DNA from: Tanypteryx hageni
Taxonomy: Eukaryota > Arthropoda > Insecta > Odonata > Petaluridae
Reading direction: 5' to 3'
DNA length: 64,000 bases
NCBI GenBank assembly: GCA_028673005.1
Contig: CM054116.1
Location: 22,793,840-22,857,839 of the forward strand
Positions within the stretch are counted from its first letter, which is position 1. Every line of letters starts with the position of its first letter. The notes beneath the pieces were generated by a model that made no database searches, was not told the origin of the DNA, and saw nothing but the letters and a program-made list of their open reading frames with translations. This document shows positions 23,303-38,514 of this stretch, one piece after another. The translations under genes were made by a program, and so were the position numbers.

Positions 23303-26070
23303 ATGGTTCTCTCTGGGGTAAAATATTCCGGAGGTAAAATAGTCCCCCAATCGGATCTCCGGGTGGGGAGTACCCTAGGGGATGCACAGAGGAAATGTAA
23401 CATTAATAAGAAAGCAAGTGGTGAGAAATTAAGAATAGGCACATGGAATGTTAGGACTATGAATTCAGGGGATAAACTAGAGAACTTAAAAAGGGAAATG
23501 AGAAGGAATAATGTAGGTATAGTAGGTCTTAGTGAAGTTCGGTGGGAAGGAGAAGGCGAGATAAATTCAGACGAATTTAAGATTATTTACTCGGGAGGAG
23601 AGAAAAAGGAGAGGGGAGTGGGGATTATAATGAGAAAAGAGATAGCTGAAAGAATTAGCATAGTAGTGACAGTTAATGATAGGTTAATAGCCGTAAAACT
23701 TCAGATGGAGCCAGTGGAAATGCTTATAATTCAAGTGTATATGCCAACAACTAATGCTGGCGACGACGAAGTAGATGAAATGTATGAACAGATTATGGAG
23801 ATATTGGAAGAGGGGAAAGGAAGGATCACAACCATAGTAATGGGAGTCTGGAACAGTGTATTCGGAGAGGGACAGGAAGATAACATAGTGGGAAAATATG
23901 GACTAGGGAAGAGAAATGAAAGAGGGGAGAAACTTGTGGAATTCTGCCATAGAAATAGATTGATTGTAACTAATACATGGTTTAAGCATCACCAGCGGAG
24001 ACTTTACACATGGAGAAGCCCAGGAGACCAGAGACGATAGCAGTTAGATTACATACTAGTCAATGAAAGATTTAGAAATAGCATTAAAAATGTGAAAACA
24101 TTACCAGGGGCAGATATCGATTCCGACCACAACCTTTTGGTGGCAAATACACAATGTAGACTGAAGAGCATTAAGAGAAACATAAGAGTTAACAAGAAAT
24201 GGAACTTAGAGGAACTCCTTAAAAACAAGGAGGCTAGCATGACTGAGCTGGAGGAAAGGTTGGGGGAGAGAGCTGAAGACAATAGGAAGAATGTAGATGA
24301 GGAATGGAGATACACCCATAGCAACATTAAAGATGTAAAGGAAAAGAAGGTAGGAAAGATAACGGGTGAAAGAATCAAAAAACCCTGGATCACAGCAGCC
24401 ATGCTGCAAAAAATGGAAGTGGAGAAAGTGGAAGAACAAAAACACTGAAGAAGGCCAAAGAAAGTACGAGTTAAATAATGCTTTAAGAAGGGAAACAGAT
24501 AAAGACAGAGAACAGTGGATAAATGAGAAATGCGAGGAGATTGTCGAGTGTGAAAGAATTTGTAGAACAGACCTCATGTATAGTAAAGCAAGGGAACTAT
24601 TCAAGAAAAGGCAAGAAAGATAGGACGTAAAGGAATCATGAACAAAAGTGGTAAAATAGTCTCGGAGCCATACAATGTAAAGAATGTCTGGAAAGAATAC
24701 ATTGAGGTGCTCTATGACAAAGAAGGAAAGCCAAGAAATATTGAATTAAATGAAAAAGAGGATGTGGAAAAAGATCAGCTAGGACCAAGTATTCTAGAGT
24801 CTGAAGTTAAAAGAGCAATTGATGACATGAAAAGAAGGAAGGCTGTTGGGAGTGATGATATACCAGTGGACGTTCTTAAGGTTTTGGGGTCGAAAGCAGT
24901 TAAGCAACTCACAAAATTTTTTAACCAAGTATATGATACTGGCATATGGAATGAAGATTTTTTAGATATTGTTATGGTACCACTGGAGAAAAAGAACAAT
25001 GCAAAACGTTGTAAGGATTACAGAGCTATTAGTTTAATTTCTCATACGGCTAAAGTTCTAACTAGAATAATAACCAAAAGAATTGAATGTAAAATAGAAA
25101 AGGATCTGCAAGATAATCAGTTTGGTTTCAGAAGAGGTAGAGGGACTAGAGATGCTATAGGATGTATGAAGATGATGATAGAAAGAGCGCTAGAAGTCAA
25201 TAAAGATATGTATTTTTGTTTTGTAGATTGGGAGAAAGCTTTTGACCGAGTGAAATGGGATAAAATGCTGGGTATTTTAAACAAAATAGGAATAGATTGG
25301 AAAGATAAAAGACTGCCTAAAAACCTTAACTTTGATCAAAAGATTAGAGTAAGGGTTGAAGGAGAAGAAACAGAAAGTACTTCAATAGGGAGGGATGTCC
25401 TATTTCACCAGCGATATTTAATATTTATGCAGAAACAATAACAGAAGAAGCGTTGATGGAAGAGAAAGGATTTAAGATAGGAGGTGAAAGTATTACCACC
25501 ATTAAATAGGCAGATGATCAGGGCTTAATAGCAGAAGACGAGAAAGAACTTCAGAGGATGACAGACAGACTAGTGGAGGTTGGCCAACAATATGGAATGA
25601 AGATCAATGCAGAAAAAACGAAAGTCATGGTGGTTTCAAAGGAACATAAAGAATTAAATATAATGATAAATGGCCAAAAATTGGAAAAAGTAAGTAGTTT
25701 CAAATATCTTGGCAGTATTTTAGCACAGGATGGAAGTAGTACACAGGACATCAGAAGTAGGATTGCAATGGCAAAAGCAGCATTTAACGAGAAGAAGGAG
25801 CTTCTCACAAGCAAGAAAATAAATTTAGAAACAAGGAAGAAATTAGCAAAATGCTACATATGGAGCAGAGACGTGGACGGTAAGGAGAAAGGAGGAAAAA
25901 TATTTAGAAAGTTTTGAGATGTGGGTATGGAGGAGGATGATGAAAGTGAAATGGACAGAGAGGAAGAGAAATGAAGAAGTATTAGAAATGGTGGGAGAAG
26001 AAAGGATGCTAATAAAAACAATCAGGAAAAGAAAAGCAAATTGGATAGGGCACATAAAACCTTTCTTCGG
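23303..26070 (+). pseudogene. RTE endonuclease/reverse transcriptase, broken
   Basis: Single-ORF LINE protein. Endonuclease motifs: RIGTWNVRTM (about 23,429-23,461), GLSEVRW (catalytic Glu), GVWNSVFGEG where relatives have GDWN (Asp lost), TWRSPGD and DIDSDHN (catalytic Asp-His). RT: KAVGSDDIP, QFGFRRGRGTRDAI, FVDWEKAFD (motif A intact). Lesions: TAG at 24,038-24,040 between GDQRR and QLDYIL; a frameshift near 24,430 compensated near 24,620; a small deletion near 25,390 that removes most of RGVRQGCPIS and shifts frame; and TAG in place of the Tyr codon of the YADDQ active site (about 25,507). Later blocks NAEKTKVMVVS, YLGSIL and FEMWVWRRM persist. The start at 23,303 is the first ATG upstream of the endonuclease in that frame. 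Confidence 0.85.
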
Positions 26071-26179
26071 ACAGAAGCATGATGATGAACTGCCTAATAA
26101 TTGCTAATAAATTGGAAGCCTTATGCTAACAATTGCAGTTGTGTTGTTTGTATTCCATACGAGTCATATATTATTTAGA

Positions 26180-26330
26180 GCAGGCATGTCAAACTCGAAG
26201 AGGCGTTCGGGCCGCATTAAAGCGACGAATGTTATAAAAGGACCGCATTGCAGCGATGGATGTTGTAGAAGGGCCGCAGTTGTTTCATATCGGCCAGAGC
26301 TAGAAGCTAGAAGATTCAACGCCTGATTTG
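26180..26330. repeat. Possible hAT-type terminus
   Basis: CAGGCATGTCAAACTCG at about 26,182-26,198 resembles hAT termini of the CAGG-x-x-TGTCAAACTC type, followed by GGGCCGCA repeats. No opposite terminus or target duplication was found, so this is either a solo fragment or chance. Confidence 0.25.
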
Positions 26331-29300
26331 CGATTAAAAACAATAATTTAGAAAATGCGTTCTATTGTAATTCGGTAAGTATGAATAAAATATCGTCTCC
26401 TTTTCGCTAAAATAAAGCATTTATATGAAATCCCACACTTGATGCACTTATTAATATATAATCATGAATATGCTGAAAAGGCTAGGCTTCTTAAATTACT
26501 CAGTAAAAAAATAACGATTTACTGGAAAGTCATTCAGAAATTAGTATATAAATGAGAAATCCCTAATAAATCTTAATTTTTTCTATATTCTGAAAAATTC
26601 GAGCCCCCCTCCCCTTGAGCCCCATGGGCCTGTGGCATTTGGCCAGCCACACCACCGGAGTGAGTTCAAGCCAACCAACTTCATAAATAAATCGAGCACG
26701 GTCAAGGCTACAACACACCGTAAGGCTTAGTTCCAAATGACAAGGTCTTCCGTGATTCGTCCTCCGTAAGCAGAACAACCGGGCGACGGACATGCGATTC
26801 ATAAAACGAGAACGGAATGCGGCGCCGAGAGAGGTTTTTGCTCATGTTAAAGGAAAAAGGTTTCTCGTGAAAGGATGACGGGGTTGAGCAGGGCGCGTGA
26901 ATATAAAGGGTGGAAAAGGGATCGGAGAAGGGCGAGGGAGGATGCAAAGAGAAAGAGCAGACGGAGAAATATTCATTAAAAGGGCGGCGGCGAAGTGGAA
27001 GATTAGACAAGTAAAGCGGAGTCCGCGAGCACAACGAGCTCTTTCCATGACACAGCTCGGAGGATTTTCGGGCAAGTGGGAACGGACTGGAGTTAAGGCA
27101 GTGGGAGGCGTGGTCTGGGTTTTGTTTAGGATGAAGCTGGCGACCGAAAGAGGGATTTGAAGGGGCGGTAAGAGGGCAGGGGCTAGAAGAAATGAGGGAG
27201 GGTGAAAGGTTAAACATAGGAACCCCGAGTGTTGGGGAGTTGCGTTTTGTGCGTGCGTGGCCTTAGGAAAAAACACGAGAACTACTGCCACATGCAGAAC
27301 CGGAGAGTGTTCGAGGCAGATGTTCGAAAAGAGTTTTCCCTGTGATCTCGAGTGAGAAGCGAGAGCGGAAGAGTCGGAGGGAGTGGTTGGGTTGGGGGCC
27401 GCAAGGGAAAGGCAACGAAGAGAAGGGGAGAGGAGTTGATGGGATGGGGGGAGTGTTTTAGAGTAATGGGGCAGGATACACCAATTTATTTGGTCATTTT
27501 TGATGGATTTTCCTTTTTAAAAGATGTCGGATTTAATTTGGTGATATCGGAAAAGCCTTACATTAAACCGTCTTGCTCCCTTTAAAAGTAAATTATCGAA
27601 TTCATTTCACGACTCTACGCAATAAATGACGTAGTAAGTAAACTCGTTGCTATATAACTGCTGAGTAAACCAAAGTAAATCTTTTTATAGTAAGATGAAC
27701 TTAATAAACCACTTAATAGTTTTTGTTCGTCATGTCCATGTTTTAAAGTGCAAAAATTGGTACCTTTTGTATTTTCAATAATGTCCTGGACTCATACCTA
27801 TCAGTATACCTAAGTGATTTCGATGCTTAAAGAATATGCGCAATTTTACTTTTAAAATTGTCTTTTTTTAATCCCATAGCGGAAGGGATGAAGGAGGGAG
27901 GACGAAGAAAAGGGTGAAAAAGGGTATGTGGGAGGAGTGTTATATAAAAGGGAGTTAGAAATAAAATACGCGTCACGGTATAACATCATCTTGACGAATA
28001 AAGGCACTGACATCATTAAAGCGGCGAAAGACGACACTCAAAACGGTTTCATCGAAAACGAATCTCCTAATTCGGTTGGAAAGCAGAGAACGACAACTAA
28101 TATTCCGTGTCATCGCTCCCATTTCGCTCCCAGATTGAGAAACTCTCGCTCGTTACGGGCGGGGAGCACCTTGGCGAAATATTCAAGTGAATATGAAAGG
28201 AACGATAGAGCGGAGTGAGGAGTCGGATTCGCCGAGACGTGGTGAGAGAGAGAGTGAAAGGGTGGGAGGGGTGAAAGTAATTTGCATCCTCATCTGCGCG
28301 AGATGAAAAGCGAATTTTTGAGAGTCATTCAACTCCAGAATGGTGCAATCAAAAAGTGTGAGCACAAAAAAGGGAGACATCTAAAGTAGAATTAAATGGG
28401 GAGAAGAGAGTAAGGGTGGAAAAGAGCGGATCGTAAGAGAGGGTAAAGGGAAAGGTAAAATGGCATGAGGAGAGGAGAAAGGAGGGAAGAGAAAGGGGGA
28501 ATGGAGGCTGTGTTTGGAGGACTTGAAATAACTCGTCTTTTTATTGAGATTCTTCAGCGTCGTAAGTCGACGGAAGTTGGAATGAGGGAAGGATAACGCG
28601 TGGCTTTTATAATAATGCTTTTTATTCGCTCCTTTCGAATATATTGCAGTAAAAACACGAATGAAAGTGGAATGTACGCTCGCCGCCTTAACTACAAGAT
28701 TTATTCACCTGAAAAGATGGTATGTATTCCGCAAGTTACACGTTTAAGTCATTTTAAATAACTGGAGCAAGCTCTCAAACGTGCTTGAGTGGTCAGCGAG
28801 GATTCTGAATCAATGCTACATTTTGACTCCAGAAAACTCAGTTCTGAAATAAATAACATTAATTAATTTATCAATTTAAATGTCAATCGAAGTCAGAGAA
28901 AAATTATGATTATTACATATAACTAAGTGGAAATAATCAAGGAATACTATTTGTTATAAATAAAATATTGTAAAACTTGTTGAATTTTATCGAAGGCCAA
29001 AATCAGGCTTGAAGCTTGGTTTGGCGTTTGTCACCTTCGTTATGGAACACTGCGATGATCAAAAAATAAAAACTGCAGCGGCAAAATTGCAATGTTTCCC
29101 ATAGTCAACCAGCAACAAGGAAAAGACAGGGACACCTTTGGAGGCGTCCAAAACACACAGAACTGCGTCAAACAAAAAGGTCGAGTCATTATTAAATAGA
29201 CAAAAAATGTACGTCCAGAAGAGTTTCCGAAAAAATACACGATGCAGTCTAGAGCGAAGAGGAGTAAGAGAAATAGGTGCTGGTGAGGCAGGCAGCCGCA

Positions 29301-29925
29301 CCCACGGGTGAGGTTGAATGGGAGGAGGAGGCAGCTGGGAGGGAGAGGAAAGGTGGCGAGAGAGCGAAGAGGGGAGGAAATGTTTGTATAGGAGGTGAGG
29401 GTGAATCGGGAGGTAGAAAGGGAGGGAACAACCGATGCAGTACAAAGGTAATGAGGCGCGTTGCTGGAGTGGGAAGGGATAGTGGGTGGGGGAAGGAATG
29501 GAAAGAGGAAATGAGGAATGGGAGAGTGAGAGGTGGGAGGGGGTAACAGGGACTTCTGCGGGATAATTAGGACCAGGAAGAGAGAGAGAGAGATGAAGGA
29601 GAATGGGATAGACAGACGGGTGGGCGTGCATGCCATATGGCCCCGGAGACGCCCGTTTCCCCCACCCCCCGTTCCGTGCAACGGTGCCCCTTTGGAATTG
29701 CCCGCCGCGCTCTCCCCTTCTTCTACGACCCTCCTCGCGGAGATTTATGGCGAGGATCGAGATATGCCGATCCTGAAGAAAAGGGGTGGAAGTGAATTCG
29801 AATGAAATGGAGCGATAGGAAGTGAGGAGAAACCGCGATGTCAAGGGCTTGAAAGTGATGACGCAGATCTCCGTCCCTCTCAGATGAATGGATTTTACTA
29901 TTCAATGCATCGATAAATAAATTAT
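26331..29925. other. Unannotated sequence with purine-rich patches
   Basis: GA-rich stretches occur at about 26,900-26,960, 27,350-27,450, 28,230-28,510 and 29,300-29,620. Open frames of 100-260 residues across them (for example 26,708-27,217 and 29,059-29,844, minus strand) are S/P/L-rich translations of polypyrimidine sequence without domain motifs. No gene supported. Confidence 0.5.
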
Positions 29926-29926
29926 A

Positions 29927-33069
<3,143 letters not shown>

Positions 33070-33233
33070 CAGAGATGGCAAATGATTTTTGTGTCGCGTG
33101 CCAAGAAAGTCGTGTGAATCATCAGAATGTTTTTCGCGTGCCGCTAGTTTTCTCATTCTCTAAGAAATACAGAAAATATAAGCTTACGCGTGCCAAATAA
33201 AATCGCACGCGCGTCACATATTTGCCATCCCTG
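33070..33233. mobile_element. hAT-like MITE, 164 bp
   Basis: Ends CAGAGATGGCAAA and, in reverse, CAGGGATGGCAAA form 13-bp inverted repeats with one mismatch. Interior words CGCGTGCCA near both ends extend the symmetry. The CAG-R-G-ATGGCAAA terminus is typical of hAT elements. No clear 8-bp target duplication is visible. Confidence 0.6.
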
Positions 33234-35890
33234 CGGCATAGGCGGTCGTATATATCGCCTGGCCCTATATTCGCCCCTCCCTATAGCAATAAAACGGTCG
33301 AGTAAACAAGATGTTCGATTTGACTAAAAATTAGCCTTCTTCGGTGGTTAAAGTCGCCCTTCTTTGATTTAAAAAATACAATTCTTTGAGTTTACGATCA
33401 GTGAATTACCATTACGAATATCTATTTTGCAGCCGAAATATGTCTGGCTTTCTCAGCCATTTATAGCTGTCGGAATAGAACGGATAATCGGTATTGACCC
33501 AGCTACAAGAAGATCATTTATGGAAGCAAGAAATAAATATAAACTGAAGGAGAGTTACTATTACAAGTTGTCGGACAAAAGTTAATGTGAATCTAGGAGG
33601 ACGCGGAGCCATATTTTTTGATCCCCATTTGTGTTGGCGTATCATAGATTACATAATACGAATCATAAACGTGACTCATGCCTTACTAGAATTATCAAAA
33701 CAGTATTATCGGACACAAAATATATCCGAATAAACAATCCCTGTTTCAAAGTTACTTTTTTACCGAATAATATTCTAACTGAAAAGTTATAGATCAAATA
33801 CATTTCTAAGACAATTTACGATTAAATCCAACCATCAAAATTAATATCGTCCGTGGACGTTCTTTGGACCTCCTTCTTGTCGCCGGAGATTGTGAAAAAG
33901 TTTCGCAGATTACGTGAAACGAGCGGAAAGGAAGACCAAATAAGGGCATAGAGATTTAAGGCAATAAGAAAAACGGATGAAAGCGGCTTAAACTCCAATA
34001 AAGAGTAAATCTGGTGATAATTTGAGGGTTCTCATGAGGCTGCAAGAGAACTGCCTAACTGAACGACTCCACGCTCGAATGAGGAAAAAATCAGAGAGAT
34101 GGCACAGAGGAAAACAAATACGGGATGGAAGAAAACAGAGGAGAGATGGAGGAAAGCGAGGAGAAGAAGAGTGCGTGTTAGATGACTCAGCGGTTCGACA
34201 TGGGGAGCTCCTTGAGAAAAAGAACGGAATTTGAGAATGGGAAAGCCTTCCTCCTCCTCACCCCTTCTCCGCGATGGTCTCAATTTATAGCGAGACGTCC
34301 AAACACGTTGTTCGCTCACCAGCTTGGCAGAGAAAAGAGCGATAATCCACTAGTGTACGGGGCATCGTGGGAATGGCGGGAGAGTAAAGAGCGGATTGGA
34401 CGACGAGGGGGAGATCAAAAGAACCGGTTTGTTCTTGCGCTCATTAAGAACAAGATTATATTCCAACTATCATTCATGCAATATGAAAGAACGGGCGATT
34501 CGTGATGACAGCTCCTCCGTCTTGATAAAGGTTCACTGGATAAGATTCTCATACCACATCGAACGTTTTTTCTGCGAGACACTCCAGTTCGCATCGATAG
34601 AACAAGCTATCCTGATTAGGACGATGACTAAACGTGGTTAGATGGCCACTCGAATAAACAACCGCACAGCATCAATACTTCCATCGCAAAGGTCAGTGAT
34701 GCGCGGAGTTTCCTCTGAAGACAGCTCAAGCTACTCGGCGGAAGAAGTTTTAAATCAGAAATCTTCGCACAACTTCCTGACGTAACGAATAATTATTGTC
34801 AAGTTATAAAAATTAAAAAAACAGTATGACGAAATAATACACAGCTTTCACTAGAGGCACGGTCCATGACAGACAGGGTTTTCGCAGTAAATAATTAGGC
34901 GTTTTCACGTTAGTCGAAGTTCAACTGGCACGACTTACTTTTGTATTTCAGATGTTAATTAAAGGATGAATAAAATAATTAATTGATCTTGTTAAACTAA
35001 TCAGAGGTGCGGAATAACCGACACATGGAAATTTGTATGATTTATAAATATTTCTACCGACGGACATGTTTCATGGCTCTGCCGCATCTCTTACTCAAGT
35101 TAAAAAACTTCAATGCGTCAATTTTATTGCCATACTTGATAATCTTAAATTCATCAAAGGGATGAAGTGGAGCAAGATTGAAGTTTATTCGAGACGTGTA
35201 AAGTGGTTAAGAAGACTTTCCACGAAGCATCCGCTAGATACGAGGAGCGGTAGAATTTGCGTGGGGATGTCGTTAACGGCGAGGGACGCCAGCGAACTGC
35301 GCAAAGCGGTCATTTGGTGGAGATTATGTGATCGACAGAGGACACCTTGAACACCGGCAACTCCTCATTAATGTCACACCCTCTCAATAACAAGATCATC
35401 CTTCCCTCTTTTCTTTGTCCCTCCGTTGCCTCTCACCTCCGACCATTCCCTTTGTGCGCTGTAGACCGCCACGATTATCAGCGCATCCCGCATTCCTCGC
35501 CCATCGCATCCCTAGCAGCTCCATGCTTTTTCCCTCCCTCGCACTCCCTCCATTCCACGTGTGCCGCCATTCCACATGCGCCGCCACCCACCCTCGCGCC
35601 ATTCCCTGCACCCCCTATAGCACTCTCGCCCATGTGCACATTCCTTCCTCACCTTCTTTCGCTACGAATTAGTAAAACCTCGTCTCCTTCCTCGTACTTC
35701 CACGCCCACTCCATCCATTATCTTATAGTTCTATTACTTAGGTTTTCCTTTCTTCGCCTGTTTTAACTCAAAAAATGTAAGTTATCGTATCTGTAGCTGG
35801 CTAAATCGGCGATAAAATGCATTGCTTCTACCTTTCACGACCTTTCGACGGAATTTATAAAAATGTTTGACCAGATAGATTTTCGAGAAG
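33234..35890. other. Unannotated sequence
   Basis: AT-rich, with a pyrimidine-rich patch at about 35,390-35,720 that yields spurious P/S/L frames. No gene or element recognised. Confidence 0.5.
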
Positions 35891-36235
35891 TATTCGATTT
35901 CTTCTCGTCGCCAGCAGTCACTGATTGGATGTCGTACAAGTCCTAATCGTCATTAAAGAGATTATAGGAAAACAATAAAAGCTGTTATTCACCGGCCATT
36001 TTCAGTATTCGATTTCTTCTCGTCGCCAGCAATCAATGATTGGATGTCGTACAAGTCCTAATCGTCATTAAAGAGATTATAGGAAAACAATAAAAGCTGT
36101 TATTCCCCGGCCATTTTCAGTATTCGATTTCTTCTCGTCGCCAGCAATCAATGATTGGATGTCGTACAAGTCCTAATCGTCATTGAAGAGATTATAGGAA
36201 AACACTAAAAGCGGTTATTCATCGGCCATTTTCAG
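35891..36235. repeat. Tandem repeat, 3 copies of 115 bp
   Basis: Three head-to-tail copies start at 35,891, 36,006 and 36,121, each opening TATTCGATTTCTTCTCGTCG and closing CCGGCCATTTTCAG (third copy TCGGCC). Copies differ by only a few substitutions, so the array is recent. No coding frame; the unit is not a known satellite to me. Confidence 0.95.
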
Positions 36236-37545
36236 CTTTAGCAAAGCCTAAAAAAATATTTTTCGAGCATAATTCTTCCTCCAAACTTATAATACCGTCC
36301 ATGAACCAAAATACAGTAGATGTAAATGTGGCTGAAAGGATTTTGCGGATTTATCTCCCCTAGGAATAACCAGAGAGAAATTTTATCGGCAGAATTCAGT
36401 TTATGAGGGAGTATAAAACTACGAATTGATCCGCAGATGCAGGGAAAATAATCATCACTTCCTCGAAACTTAATGAAAAGGCTTCTTTGAGGGGCTCTTT
36501 CCTCCGAATCGTATTGATGAGAGGAAGGAAGATTCGAGAGGAGTGTAGGCAGAGAGTGGGGGGACTGATGGAGAGAAGCAGGAAAATGAGACGCCCTCGC
36601 CTTCTGTAATTAACCTATAACTACCTCAGATTCCAACAAATCCTTTTCGATGAACTCGAAACATATTTAGCGATCAGGCGCGATGGGAAGGACGAGAGCT
36701 AAAAGGTGCAATTGGAGTCCGTACGTTAACCTCGCGACACATCCTCGCAAACGAGCGTTTGATCCGCAACCACATACTCGAGTTAACGAAAGTGCGTGGC
36801 AACGGTCGCAACGAAGCATAAATACGTACTCGCGACAGAGGGAAAGAGAGGGCGGCGCAGGATGCGTCTCGTGAGTGCGGCGGGCGCCGAGACGAGCAAA
36901 CGCGGACCGTGGTGCCGCTCCCTCCCTCCGCCCCCCACTCCACTCCGCGCGGAGGGGAAAAAAGAGAACCGAAAGACCACCCACTGAGGAGGGAGGGATG
37001 GGGAAAAAAGGGCAGCGCGCGACTCTTTGCGAAGCGCAAAAAGCCTACTCTGGAAAGGCCATCCGCGAGCGGAGGAGGAGGAAGTAAGCATCCCGCCACG
37101 CTCCCTCGGCCTCCCCCTCCACACGACCAAAGGCCGCCGCCTCCAGACACCCAACTCCATTAAATATCTCACCAGCAAACCCCTTCTTCCGCGCGTATTT
37201 CTGACGCGGAGATATTACTCGAGTTTTTTTATTCACCGAGATTCATGCTGATTTTTACGAGTTCGCTGCAATAAGTAACCCACACAAAAGGTACAATAAC
37301 AATAAGATTAGATAGAGTTTTACTATTCGACTACTTAATAACTTATCAAACAGACGAACATTAATGCGGAAATCCACAGTTATAAATTCAACCTACAAGG
37401 ATTAATATAATATGGGTTAGTGCTAACGTTAAGATTCAACGTACCAACTAATAGCCATTGTTAGCGACATTAAATGATAGGAGAAGTATTTATTGCAATA
37501 ACAAAAATATCCAAAAGACAAAGCGTTTCGTCTTTTCTCGCATTC
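36236..37545. other. Unannotated sequence with a GC- and CpG-rich block
   Basis: About 36,680-37,200 is clearly richer in G+C and in CpG than its surroundings and is open in many frames at once, none with a recognisable domain. It could be a CpG-rich regulatory region or first exon of an unseen gene, or simply composition. The remainder is AT-rich and featureless. Confidence 0.35.
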
Positions 37546-37739
37546 TTAAGCCGGTTACACACTATTATTTTTCCCATCATTTTTCTTGTACAAGAAAACT
37601 GATGTAAAAGCTGTCATTTTTAAATGAAGGTGTGTACGCTTCAAACACGTTGTGCGCATGCGCACGCATGGCTTCCGTGAAAAATTATACAAAAATGATG
37701 GAAAAGAGCCCGTCCTATTTTTCGTCGTTTAAAAATGAC

Positions 37740-38340
37740 AAGAATTCATAAATTGCCTTACAAACTTCAGGAATGACTGCACTAATTGTGCTTGCAGAAA
37801 TTCTATAAGAACCGCAAACTAGAAAAATTCTCCCCTGTAGCCAAATACCTCCGAGTAACTGATAAGCTGAAAATTAAAGAAATATTTGACATAAACATTT
37901 TTCTAGTGCGTGCAATTGTTTAAATACTAATCACATAAATACCAATTGTACGTATATTAAATAACAATTCATAAAAATTCAAATATTACCTTATTTCTGC
38001 GGATATACTCTCTCGTAGTGTTTTGCTGGCTAATTTTATTCATAACTACTTAGAACCAAAAGTTTATCAAATGTTGACGAACCCGTCCATAGGTAGTTTT
38101 TATAACTTTCCATATCTTCTTCGCGCAATTTATAGTGAACCAAGTCATGAATGCTGTGCCCTTCATCACGACTAAGAATCCATGGCTTTATCCATCATCT
38201 TCGATTTTTCCATCTTTTATTTTTAGCTGTTCTTCTTTGCCTCACCTTAGCAATAACTAACGCGCATGCAGCTACTGAAAGCCCATATAACAACCTCTGA
38301 TAATACTTATCACCCAATCTCGCTGCTCGCGATAGTAAAA
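37740..38340 (-). pseudogene. HARBI1-like transposase, N-terminal fragment
   Basis: Reading the minus strand from about 38,340: basic KRWKNRR, then an in-frame TGA where a Trp is expected, WIKPWILSRDEG, EDMESYKNYLW, STFDKLLVL, a frameshift, ISQQNTTREYIRRNK, then after a likely 123-bp intron (GT at about 37,989, AG at 37,867) LSVTRRYLATGENFSSL and, in another frame, YRISASTISAVIPEVCKAIYEF. This order matches the N-terminal and helix-turn-helix part of PIF/Harbinger nucleases. The first catalytic Asp block (G-x-IDG) and everything after it are missing. Non-functional. Confidence 0.75.
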
Positions 38341-38514
38341 ATGCAAACTTCACCGGGTTATAAGTTTATTTTTCAGCTAACAAAGGAACCTTACGACATG
38401 TTTGTCGACGATTCGATTGAAACTGTGAGCATATAGTACCCTCTTGTGATGAAGAAATGCCAAAACAAGAAGATTCTCAAGCATTCGTGAGATATTCGAG
38501 TTGAAATTTAACGA

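Larger units (their letters stand above)
22972..26087 (+). mobile_element. RTE-type LINE, near full length (3.1 kb)
   Basis: An 11-bp direct repeat AACTGCCTAAT flanks the element (22,961-22,971 and 26,088-26,098). Its 3' end is a short ATGATGATG tail rather than poly-A, as usual for RTE-like elements, and matches the tails of the two LINEs at 47-51 kb. It has a 5' UTR of about 330 bp, then an endonuclease plus reverse transcriptase reading region with several breaks. A segment between the C-terminal GHI motif (26,060) and the tail appears to have been lost. Confidence 0.85.

Noticed and set aside
29059..29844. 261-residue minus-strand open frame
   Set aside because: Proline/serine/leucine-rich, no motif, a competing frame of similar length overlaps it, and the plus strand is GA-rich.
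35891..36235. Long terminal repeats of an LTR retrotransposon
   Set aside because: Copies are head to tail with no internal gag/pol region, no TG...CA ends and no primer-binding site.
36667..37178. Several GC-rich open frames on both strands
   Set aside because: Six overlapping frames are open because of base composition; none shows domain-like sequence or splice context I can support.
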